This document shows, piece by piece, positions 43,851 to 62,100 of a stretch of 64,000 bases of DNA; position 1 is the first letter of the stretch, and each line of letters begins with the position of its first letter. Location: contig OZ022246.1 in NCBI GenBank assembly GCA_963978895.1, positions 22,588,758 to 22,652,757 on the forward strand, in the 5' to 3' direction. The stretch is from Erpobdella octoculata. Lineage: Eukaryota > Annelida > Clitellata > Hirudinida > Erpobdellidae. The notes under the pieces were generated by a model. It had not been told where the DNA came from. It did not search any database and saw only the letters and a program-made list of their open reading frames with translations. The translations under genes and the position numbers were made by a program.

Positions 43851-45792
43851 TTAAATGTAGACCTTCAACCAAGCATTCCAGTTTTGGTCATTAACAATGG
43901 CTGATTGATTAACATATGCTGATGGAGCATCGTGGAGGATGCAAGTTTTATTTCTTGAATTTATTTTCTTAACACTGACAGATCGACATTGAATAAGACG
44001 AAAACATTTGGTTAGGCATTCCAGTTCACTTCGACATTTTGTTGCAACAATTGTGTTGTTGGTCAGCTTGTTGCTTTGTCTTATTTTCCAAATTGTATCT
44101 GAAAGAAACACATTTTATGAAAAACTAACAAACAAAACTTTAACAATTTAAAGGTTGTTATAAATAACAAAAAAAACAATAATAAAATACTATTGTGTTA
44201 TGATTAATAACGTCATACACGTAGTGAACCAATTATTTCAATTCATTTATTTTCTGGGGTTGTATGTATATGTATGTATATATATATATGTATATATAAG
44301 CCAGTTTCCTATTTTGTAACCTCAGGAGCTAGTTAAGTTAAGCTAGAGAGTAGAATTAGTCGGTTCGTGAAATCTAGATTTAGATTTTTAGAGAATAGAC
44401 TCTGTAGTTAAACAAGTTGAAAAAAGTTATCTAATAGAATCAAAAGAGTTGTCAGAATTAAGAGATTTCTGAAACCTGAGATATAATTAGATTGAGTCAG
44501 CGCGAAAGAAGTACTAAGCCGAATTATAATTCGAGAAATATTGTGCTATAAATAACTTCAAGCTTCAACGTTACGAATCGCTAGAAAGCATATTTGTCTA
44601 CGTTTACAATTGGGCAACTGCTCTACCACGACTTTTACGGAATCATATCTACATGACCACCTGATCAAACTTTGAGATGTAAGTATTTGTGACATTTTTT
44701 CACCGTCGAACGTAACGCTATGTGAACCAGCGTGTCTTTTAGGGCTAGCTTCCAGAAAGTTGTACAGAATTTTAATAGCACCTAAAGCTTTGCAGAATGG
44801 TTCGACTTGTTACTGTATCTTGTTTTGCTAGATTTAACAGGTGTCAGAATTTTCGCCCGATACTGGGGGGCTACAACCCCCCCCCCTTCCCGCCCCCCGG
44901 CTCGTACGCTACTGCTCCTCCGCTCCTGGTCGCTTTTCTGTTCCCACTTGCTTTCCCGTTCACGGACGCTTTCCCGTTCCCGGTCGCTTTTCCTTTCCCG
45001 GTCGCTTTTCCTTTCCCGTTCTTAATTTATAAGATAAAGTCAAAAATATATAAACGCATACCTACATTTACGTTAATGTATATAGATCATAAAATTTTAA
45101 AACCTTGAACAGCAAAAGCTTCAATTTCACATATAGTAAACATTCCTGGTCCATTATAAGGTTGTTGAGCAATAAGATATCTATAAGCAGGAATGCCAGT
45201 ATCACAGTATACTCTGTGACTAGCATTTAATTGTGCTGGGCTTGGATACTGACCACACAATGGATAACTGCCTCTGATGACATTTGATCCACTTGGAAAA
45301 TAATTTTGATTGGTAAGTCCAATTATAAAATAATCGAATCTCTCACCTGAAGAAAATAAATTATTTTAAATTTTTCAAATACAAATTAAAACTGAATTAT
45401 TGTAGAGAAAGTTAAATATGACAAGACACTCCTCACCAAAGCTATCTCTACACCAAACGTCCACGTAATTGATTGAGTATTTAATCTGCATGTCCACGAC
45501 AAGCCAGTTTCCTAGTGTAGGTGCATCATATATATGTGCACAACTCCTATGTTCAAGAAAAGGGTCATAATTCCCATCAACCGCCAAACTAGCACCATAA
45601 GACCACAATGTACTACTCTGTGTTGCTGGTTTTCTTAATAAAACATTGGTGTTTCCTGTTCCTAATAAATTAACAACTATTGTTTCTTATTATTAATTAA
45701 TTTTTAGCTAAAACGTCTTGCTTACCTGGTGATGCTAATGAAAACAAAAATATCCAAATTATCATGGAAAACTCTATTTTTTTTAATTTCAT
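43851..45792 (-). CDS. Secreted F-type lectin/PAN protein, locus 8
   Basis: Minus-strand exons: 45792-45726 (signal MKLKKIEFSMIIWIFLFSLA, 67 nt), 45661-45437 (225), 45346-45104 (243), 44098-43851 (248); 260 residues, intact. Half 1 has KPATQSSTLWSYGASLAVDG, CAHIYD and WCRD; half 2 keeps the FIIG, CGQYP and YCDTGIPAYRYL elements; PAN has CRSELECLTKC, QCRSVSVKKINS and ends NAWLKVYI. WCRD adds a cysteine next to the conserved Arg that the paralogues lack. The 1-kb half-2/PAN intron holds a Helitron-like GC minisatellite. It is the first (most upstream) locus of the array. Confidence 0.88.
44255..45030 (-). mobile_element. Helitron/hAT-like insertion in locus 8 intron
   Basis: Contains a (TATG/TA)n tract at 44265-44300, then unrecognised sequence, a GCTACAACCCCCCCCC/GTACGCTACTG hAT-like end near 44870-44915, and the degenerate CGGTCGCTTTTCCTTTCCCG minisatellite (44925-45022) seen in reverse orientation at 15335-15540. 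Probably several elements stacked together. Confidence 0.5.
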
Positions 45793-46376
45793 TTTTTTTA
45801 TATTTCCACCATTTACTTAGGTTTTTGGCATCTAGCATAACGTAAACATTTAACAGGTGCTTTTTATATAGGTACCCACTTAAAACTTTTCTGAAATTTT
45901 GATAACTGTAAAGTTTAGTTTATTTTTATTTTTAGTTTAGAAACGTCTATATTATTACAGCTGAAAATTATTTTAATAAGTAATAGTTGATAATAATAAT
46001 AATAATAATAAATACGTAATAACTCACAGCCTAACTTTCCGATCTGGGACTGGTTTTTTAAGCTGAGTAGGTAAGCAATAAATCTCTTTTTCTAGGAATC
46101 GTTGAAGAGTTTATTCGCTGAACGAGAAAAATTCACATTAAAAAATTATGATAAATGTGAATAGCTCATGCATGGTCATTGAAAATCAAAGAAACCTAAC
46201 CCTTATTTGTGTTACTCGACAATTTTCATGGTTCTTCGGCAAAGCAGATACACACCATTTCGTGGAAAAACAAAACCTCATTCAGCAATTGCATCATGCA
46301 AACGCCTTGCCCTTTCAATTTGCTTAGAGTACGGAGTAACAGTTGCCATAAAGTGCCAAGAAATTCGAATAACAAG
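45793..46376. other. 5' flank of locus 8
   Basis: No confident gene. A short (TAA)n run is at 45990-46012. The 46105-46165 stretch parallels other loci flanks. Overlapping 70-codon frames near 46207-46419 are broken by the MITE and have no domain. Confidence 0.4.
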
Positions 46377-46643
46377 CAGGGGCGCAGCCAGAAACTTCTT
46401 CGGGAAACTGATTAGTTAGGAGAAATTTTAGACCCACAAAAGTCAAGGCCTAACGATAATTAGTAATAAAAAACCATAGGACATTTAATTTGTAACATTT
46501 TCGATAACTTATTAAATATTTAATTGTTAGCTCAAATATTTCTCCAAATACACGGGCACAAACGTCACATCAACATCAACATAGGCAAGCTTTCGGGGGG
46601 CCCGTGCCCCTCACCCCCAACCCGTAGGTGCGCCTAGCCTACG
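46377..46643. mobile_element. hAT-like MITE, 267 bp
   Basis: Left end CAGGGGCGCAGCCAG; the right end reverse-complements to CGTAGGCTAGGCGCACC. Flanks ATAACAAG (46369-46376) and ATGACAAG (46644-46651) match at 7 of 8. No coding capacity. Confidence 0.7.
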
Positions 46644-46651
46644 ATGACAAG

Positions 46652-47680
46652 GAATGTTATGATAACTATCTTGACTTTCTGGCCCTTACTGAAACTTGCA
46701 ATGACCTGCTCTCTCGTCTTCTCCAACATTATCTCATTCCTCAAAATCACTCATTTTTGTAGGTTTCTAGGAGTATTATGCTATAAATATAGTCAAACAA
46801 TAATGCTCTTTATTTTTTTAGGTTTATTTTTAAAGACATAAAATGAGACGAGTGTTAGATTTTTTAGGTATTTTAAGGACATTATAAAGGATATCTGGAA
46901 AATTTATAAAAAAAAGCAGTGGCGTTAATAAGAAAGGGACTTTTTTAAATGACAATTATATGAACATGATTAAATTGTTTTTTGAACATAATCATCATTA
47001 TTTATTTATTTATTTCATGATGCGAGCGCTTGGAAACCGATCAACTCAGAACGTCGACATTTAAATATTTAACGTCGTGACGCTTCAAGGATTATATAAT
47101 AAATAATCAAAGAACGTTGTTGCTGTTCTGCAAGCTGCATAACCCGAGCGAGCACCTTATTAAAATTTAATAATTAAATATTAACATAAGTAAATATCCA
47201 ACTCATCTCATATGAAAATAAACAAAACACCTTAAAAATCTTCATAAAGTTGTCATAAACCCTTTTCTTCACATTCACCACGACTCTCAAAATCAGTTCG
47301 TTTCGGACACGAAAACAAGAACTCAACTTTTGGATTTAAAATACAACACATCTCCAGACAAACAAAAAAATGGAAAGAGAAAAATCTAGAAAGTAGAGCA
47401 CCAATTTGCGAATTTATATAAAACGGAAGAATGCAGTTTCGTTTATTGTTATATATTATAATTTATGATATTATATAATTAATGTGTGCACCAGGAGAAT
47501 TACTTTTTTCATTCGTAAAATGGTAACAATAAGTTACATTCAAGTGCTAGTTTCCTTCAATGTTCGATTTAATAAGGCACCACAAACAAACAGAATCCCG
47601 AGCTCTTGCTTAGATTGAATCGTAACAATTGATTGAAACAAACAAATTCTTCGTCAACAATAAACAACTGAATTTTAAAA

Positions 47681-47723
<43 letters not shown>

Positions 47724-47749
47724 TATACAATAAAAATTAGAATAAAAAA
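46652..47749. other. Intergenic sequence and 3' UTR of the MRL gene
   Basis: No other gene. (TTTA)n is near 47000-47017 and a (TA)n tract is at 47691-47727 just after the MRL stop codon in gene sense. Base composition becomes less extreme toward the MRL exon. Confidence 0.45.
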
Positions 47750-54705
<6,956 letters not shown>

Positions 54706-54774
54706 CTGCTCAGTTCGAACAAATAAATAAATTAATAGATTAAGATAACGGAACAACAGTGCACGAAGCAGTGG

Positions 54775-54775
<1 letters not shown>

Positions 54776-54802
<27 letters not shown>
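54776..54802 (+). repeat. (GA)n tract
   Basis: About 12 GA dinucleotides immediately upstream (in gene sense) of the MRL N-terminal exon. Confidence 0.9.
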
Positions 54803-54807
<5 letters not shown>

Positions 54808-55770
54808 CATTTAGAGAGAAAAGCGACAGAGAGAAGAGAAAGCAGGTTGTTATTGGGGAACGTAAATTATGTTACTTCTAGTCAAGCAATAATTTAAAAT
54901 AATAGATAATAAATATGTAATAAGTTAAAACAATTATTATAAGCAAACAAAACCCTTACTTTCGGATGTACAAAATAACAGGATTGTTAAACATAATAAT
55001 TTATGAAAAATTAATACTCAATCATGATTATTAATTAAAAATTAACATTCATTCATATTTATTCAAAAATATTCAAAAAAATTATTTATTCATTCATTAA
55101 TATTAATTAAAAATTAATATTTAATCATTAACATTTAATATCCACTCATTAAAAATATATATTCATTCATTAAAATTCATTGATGAATATTGATTAAAAA
55201 TTAATATTTTTAATTAATTTCTATTTTTATTTTCCATTAAAAAACACACCCACACTGTCAATCAATTGAAAGTCTTTCTCACCTGTCATTTGACCAATTT
55301 TTCTTTAAATAGCAAATCAGTCTGGACCGAATGCGTTCTTGTTCACCTACAAAAATAAGAACAAACAAAAAAATATGTTTTAGAAAAAAAATTAAATTTT
55401 ACGAAACATAATCAGGTTTAAAATATTCAAAAAAATACTCTCAGATCTGCTGGGTGATGAATGTGAGAAAGTTTCAAGAATGTGCAAAAATGTAAATTGT
55501 TACAATATAATATCGATGTCTGTCGATATTATACATGGATGTGTATTAAACTAATTATTTTAAATACTATAATTATTTCTCTCTCATGTATTTTATTATT
55601 TTTAATCAACAATTATAACATTCAAATTGACAAATTAAAGTAACTGCTCGCTAAGAAACGAGTTGTATCAACAAAATAAAATTAACAGAACTTGGCTACT
55701 CTTGAGAAGTTGTACATTGTTCGCTATTATCATAAAGTATGCTTCCGTGTCTAAATTTGTGTATGTATGT
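54803..55770. other. MRL intron, with one doubtful exon
   Basis: AT-rich, with repeated ATTCATTAATATTAATTAAA-like words at 55020-55220. A 64-nt segment at 55285-55348 is bounded by minus-strand TTTGTAG acceptor and CAG|GTGAGA donor and reads GEQERIRSRLICYLKKNWSN, but its phase does not join the 54705 exon in frame, so it is only a candidate or an exon of an alternative transcript. Confidence 0.35.
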
Positions 55771-55772
55771 GA

Positions 55773-55889
<117 letters not shown>

Positions 55890-58100
55890 GTATGTATATA
55901 TATATGTGTGCGTGTGTTATAAATGTGTAGTGTGCCATGTGTTTTGAAATGGACGTTGACAAACTGCATAAAAAGTTTCAAAATTGAAACATGAAAGCAT
56001 TTTAAAGAAAGAATTTATATGTATGTGTATATATATCAGAAGAATTCTTACAACAAAATATTATTTATCCAAATAACCAATTAGCAGTTAAGTGGTGAAG
56101 AAGTCAACTGTTTTGTAGTTTTATAATAATTTTGAAACGTCTAGTAGTACATGTAAGTTAAAATAAACTGTATTCATAAATTGGGAAAATACTTAATTTA
56201 ATGCAATAATGTAGCTAAATGTGACTGCGAAAAAACCGCCGTAACGTAATTGTCAACTGAAGATGGCAATTAACAATGAAATAATAAAGTAATAAAAATA
56301 CACATATAATGAGAGAAACATGAAACATTACTAGTGTTTTTAAATAATAATAATAATAATATTTGCTATTTATTTTTATTATTTATTATTATTATTATTA
56401 TTACTATTATTATATACGAGAGCAGAAGGCACTTTGAAATAATAACAATGTGAATTCCAACCATCTGTGTACAGATGTCGCCACTAACAAGCAAGACTAA
56501 AAACTAAAAACCTACTCAAGTAATACTTACGCAAGCAGCTAGGCAAACATACAGCACTACTTAAAGGTTAAATTCAAATTTATATTTAATAAAAAAAATT
56601 CAATTATAAGAGGAAATTAATGGAAAATAATAGAAAAAAAATCAAATTTTGAAGAACAACAAAACAATTGTCCACAGGGAGGTAATGACACGGGGTGGTA
56701 AAATAAATATTGGGGGTCCCAACACAGGGAGATGGTGAAGGGGGTTCACCCACTGCGTACAAAAAAGTTATGTATGTGGCATAACGAAAAAGGTAATCAA
56801 AACTTTGGTTTCGTTTAAAATAAATGATAAATTCAAAAACATGACACACTTTTGTGAATTTTATAATAATGAAGAAATTCTTCGAAGGACTTCATTAATT
56901 TATTTGTTTTAAATCTCATCTTTCACTTTAGCTGTAAATTCGGTAGAAAGATAACAATCCTTTTCCATTAAAGACCAACTGACACAGAAACAGAATATGA
57001 GACGATTATGATGACGACAACGACGACGGCGAAGATGACGGCGGTGATGATGATGATGAGGAGGACGACGATGACGATGATGAAGATGATGATGATGACG
57101 ACGACGACGATGAAGATAATGATGAAGACGAAGATGAAGATGATTATCATCATGAGTTCAAAAATTGAAACTTCAAAGTCGAACGGTTACTCATCCGCAC
57201 GAACATTAAAACCATAAATACCCATCATGTGAACAATATTTCATATTAAAGATAAAACTACAAAAGATATTTATAGCTTTTAATAAACATATGAAACATT
57301 TAATACACCTTAATTTTCACAGTAATGGCGATGTTAAATTAAATTTAAAAAAAACCGCAGGTTCTTGATGTAATATGATAATTCCTCACCATGCGGGAAA
57401 AACAGCCGATTATAAAAGACAATTATCCAACTTTTAACTTATACATTTATACAAACAAATAAGAATGCTAATTTATAGGTGTATATACACATACATACAT
57501 ACAATTTGAAGCTACATAAAGAATCGGAACTGGCTTACGCACATTCACACAATTTAGAGATACAAAACAATCGGTGCAACTAGACATTTCAAATGCTATT
57601 TTTTTTAATGTTTCTTTATAAAGGAAGGGTGGGGGATGCGCAGGTCAATTAAATTACATAATAAATTAAATAAGCAATAAATAAAACATTCAGGTTAATA
57701 TATTGTATGGTATTCAATGGTTTGAACTTTGAATCTCATTTGGAAACGGATGGAAGATCAAAATAAGTTCCAGAAAATATTATAACTGGTGAATGAAAAT
57801 ATGATGTCAGTACTGTGACATTGTTTAACTTAAAATGCATTGAAATTATGGGAACAACATTTGATAAAACTATTAATTAACCAGATAATTAAGCAGATTA
57901 TTATCATTAACCTTTATCGAAATCGTAAAATTATCAACGGTAATTATTAAGTTAATAATAATTATTACGTTTCTCTAGGACAAGGAAGACAGCAATTATT
58001 TATGAATGATCTCAATTTAACGCATAATTTCATAATTCTTGGAAGACAACATCAAAAGCATTTCCTTACTTTGAACGGCTTGGAAATGCAACACATAATG
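55890..58100. other. Non-coding sequence upstream of the MRL exons
   Basis: No gene seen. Contains (TAA/TTA)n runs near 56345-56410 and a mixed GAC/GAT stretch at 57005-57140, whose short open frames on both strands are low-complexity. Presumed MRL 5' intron or promoter-distal sequence. Confidence 0.4.
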
Positions 58101-58104
58101 GTGG

Positions 58105-58171
58105 ATGGTGGTGGTGGTGGTGGTGGTGGTGGTGGTGGTGGTGGTGGTGGTGGTGGTGGTGGTGGTGGTGG

Positions 58172-58239
<68 letters not shown>

Positions 58240-58250
58240 GCGGTAATGAT
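58105..58250 (+). repeat. (GGT)n(GAT)n compound array
   Basis: About 22 GGT units switch abruptly to about 22 GAT units. Open frames (poly-Gly/Asp, poly-His, poly-Val/Met) are artefacts. Confidence 0.97.
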
Positions 58251-58254
58251 GACG

Positions 58255-58788
58255 ATTAATCAAAATCTAAGCAGTGCTGACAATCTTTAAAAAACGATAA
58301 GGTATCATTTAAGAAAAAAGTGCGAGAAACAAGGATGAACATAATAACAATAATAATAATAACAATAATAATAATAATAGGTCATGAATTAATGAAATAT
58401 GAAGAAGCCAGCCAGCTGAGCACTGAGTCTATTTTGCCTGTATACATATAACTTGAGCAGCATTATAATGTCATGACACCGTAACACCCTGACATCCGAT
58501 AACTGAATCACATTCAGAATTTATGTTATTAGTCATATTAAAATTTATTGAATTGTCACGTGTATGTATATAATTTATATAATAGTTATAAAATATATTA
58601 TAAGCCCAGGTAATCAATCTTCTAAGTCTAGCTTGCTGAAGAAATAAACTAACTCCTGGATACTGGTGAACACAAAACCGAAGTTACTTCACGAACCTTT
58701 CACTGACCCCGCCTAACTCCCATCGTGGGATGGGGTGGGTAGATACGTGTGATCGTATGCACATTAATTACTCTAGATTATTGACATA
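58255..58788. other. Non-coding sequence
   Basis: No gene seen. A (TAA/CAA)n run is at 58341-58378. Confidence 0.4.
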
Positions 58789-59142
58789 AGGGGGCAATCC
58801 ATAAATAAATTTTCGGTCGTTTTTTATCCATTCCCTCTCACTCGTAACTTTTCGTAACGAATGGTCAGACCCTACTCAAATATGATGTCACAAAACATTA
58901 TGGGACGTTTGTAATATAAATATAAAATTATTGAATGAAAATTAAATTAATTAAAATTAGTGTTGTTTAACATTCAATGTATAAATTGTCTGTTTATTTG
59001 GCTATTTAAATAATGATTATAATAGTTGTTTAATGTGACGTAACATTTATCAAACCCCTTCCTCTTTATCGTCACACATCGTCACAAATGTCTGACCCCC
59101 CACCCCCCTTTAAGTGTGTGACATCCTTTATGGACGACCTCT
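58789..59142. mobile_element. MITE with CCATAAA termini
   Basis: Left end AGGGGGCAATCCATAAATAA; the right end reverse-complements to AGAGGTCGTCCATAAAGG. Sub-terminal parts share CCCCTTCCTC/GACCCCCCACCCCCC-type strings with TCACAAATGTC. The 'GGTCGTCCATAAA' end occurs on many insect and other invertebrate MITEs. No coding capacity; the target duplication is not clear. Confidence 0.65.
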
Positions 59143-62100
59143 AACTAAATAGAAAATAACTCAGAAATTCTACAGTAGATCTCTATAGTACAAATGTTCA
59201 TATTATTATCTTAAGTATCTTAACTAATAAAATGTTATAAATTTATCATATTACCAGCAATAACCCGTCAGAAATTACAGATTCGTTTAAATAACAACAT
59301 ATAAAATTATTATATCGTTATCTCGCGATTGCAGCGCCACCTACCTACCAGCAACGTTAGGCGATCTTCTTACATGCATACAATTATACATTTTGGAAAT
59401 TATGTATGTTGATTGTCAGTAGTCAGTAGTACTGATATTTCTGTCAAAACAGTCACTGAAACTACTTTATTACTTCAAGTAAATCGGCTAGTAACTTAAA
59501 AACTAATTAACTGTACGCTTTAAGAGAATTGGTCAAATTTTTAAAGAACAAAAGTGTATTTAATTTAAACTCATTGAAATGCCATCAACGTGTTCATTAT
59601 TTCCATACACTTTGAAATCAGTGAATTGTGTATCCAACCGGGTAGGTGTACTAATAGAGAAATGTTTATATGATGGTCGGGTGTACAAATCAGACCACTT
59701 ACTGACTATATTATTAATAAGCAGAATAATAATAATAATAATAATAATAACCAGCTTGAAGTGTCCCTTATTGTTATTGTTGTTACTATTATTTATTATT
59801 ATTGTTGTGAACTGTGTGAACTAACAGTGACAACCTTTCCCACAAATTTATAACAAAAAAACGTTTACATGTACATTGTTTACACTTTATAACATAGATA
59901 TATGATATATATATATTGTTACAACAAAATTGAAGGAAATGAGACCTACTAGGAAATTCTTTACCTTCAAGTCACCATCGTTCAACAGATTTTACAGAGA
60001 AGTTGTAAAATTCTGTTTGTCAACCTCTGCTTATAATTTAAATTATTCAACGAAGCTTCGAAATTAATCACGCTACAATACCTGTTGCTTATCATCACCA
60101 TCGAGAAATTCGACACGCAAAAGAAAGTCCGTCGAACTTATGGACTGTACACAGTAGGTACACTTTACAGTTTTTTAGTACATTTGACGACGAGACAGGT
60201 GGAACGATACCATAGCCTATGAGAATCATCCAAGACTGGTTAAATTGCTAGCTGAAGGTGAGGTCGAGTTACCGGTCCTTGTCCAACTTATTGCACTTTA
60301 GTAGTTGGTGGGCTGGAGTGAGTCAAGCCATGTGCCCACGAAAGTCTTGTGCTTTACAGCGGCCTCTCTGCCCCAAAGCCAACACACGGACAGACATTTC
60401 GCGCCCATAAACACGTCACAGAACACTCAAACATACATACCGTCTAAATTGTCTCAGACAGATACAGACGTTAATTAAGCCACAACATCACCAACAAGGA
60501 ATTAGACACGTGAACGTCCGTCGAACCACGGACTGTACACAGTACACTGTACAGTGTACAGGTGTACGAACGCTATAAATAAAATAATATCTATTACAAA
60601 TTAATAGTCAAATGTAATATATAACAAACTCACTTTGTACGTTTCAGTAGTCCGTCACACACAGCCTATAAAAATTGATATGTTTCTTGTCAACGCTTTG
60701 TAAAACAAAAAATAATAATTAACACGTACTCTCCTTTAGAGAAATGTTCTAATTCTAGATAAGTTCTAGATAGTCTGATAAAAAAAAATGTATCCGGACT
60801 TCACAATAGATAATAGAACATCATTGAAATAGATCCTATACGTTCGCGTGTACATCCACACTCAAGTCAGCAGTATATGTTGATCGATAAGTGTACGCAC
60901 CATAATACCTGCTCCCACTATAATAATGATAATAGTAGTAGTATAACGACGTTGTATTCGTACGCGCGCCTACCTAACTCACAAGTCAGACTCAAAGCAC
61001 CACAGTACTCAAGCCAAGTGTAATCTTAATCACTTTAATTTAACTTCTGCAAGCTTTAAAGTATGCGAAATGCGTACTCACGAGACGAAGGCGGGTGAGC
61101 GCAGGAATGAAAATATTTCAATGAGACGGTAACAGCACACATGGTCGTACACTACACGACGGCACTCTTACTTACTATACTCTCTATGAGCGACAGACCG
61201 TTCGATTACATTCTATACTATCCTATTCAATGAATGAATGCCATACAAACATACACACGTACACACATACGGCTTGGCCTCAAGATTAAAAGTGAACTCC
61301 AACCACACTAGCGAGTTGTCGATGAAATACACTTTTTTACCGACTCGCATACCTATTCACGCTCATCTGTCCATTAAAATTGTAAGGCTTATACTATTAA
61401 TGTACTTAATTGATTTCCCTTCTTTTTAGGAATTTTGTTGCATTTGAAGAGCGTCCCAATATCTCGATAATTGCCGTTATTATTTATTATTATAAATTGG
61501 TGGACCGTCCTTCTTACTGAGAAGCCGCAATTGTGAGAATTGAGACGCAGACAGCTCTGACATTCCGCATATAACGATAGAAAAACAAAATTTAAATACG
61601 ATTTAATTCAATAATGGATTAAATTATCGTATAATTTATGTAATATTACCTACGTCTGAATGTATCCTTAGTCCTTACAAATCACTTCAGGTGTCATTCT
61701 CGTCTCCATTGTTTTCTTAAGAATATTTACTCTAAAAAAGCACATTCTCGACTTTAACTATTTCATGTAGATGAGCAGCTTAGCCAGCTAGCAATCAGTT
61801 TAATAATGTAACAAATCTGGGGTTTTCTTTAATTCGAATAAATGTCTATTAGAACCAGAGTTGAGAAAGACCTTTTTTATATTTTTTTATTAACTTTCAC
61901 TTGTCCGGATGTCCATGGGATGTCCGCGGACGTTTAGAAGAGTGGGAGATCATTACAAAATTCACCGACTTCAAAAAAAAATAAAATTTAATTAAAAAAA
62001 TAACTATGAAAAAAATTAAGAAAAAAAGTTATTAAAAAATAAATTAAAGAAGCAATGACGACAAAAATTTTAATCGTCATAGTAAATACAAAAATCTTTT

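Noticed and set aside
55285..55348. Upstream MRL coding exon
   Set aside because: Splice sites look good but the phase does not join the next exon; kept only as a candidate within the intron entry.
58002..58290. Gly/Asp-rich 85-residue protein
   Set aside because: GGT-GAT compound microsatellite; upstream part has no domain or start context.
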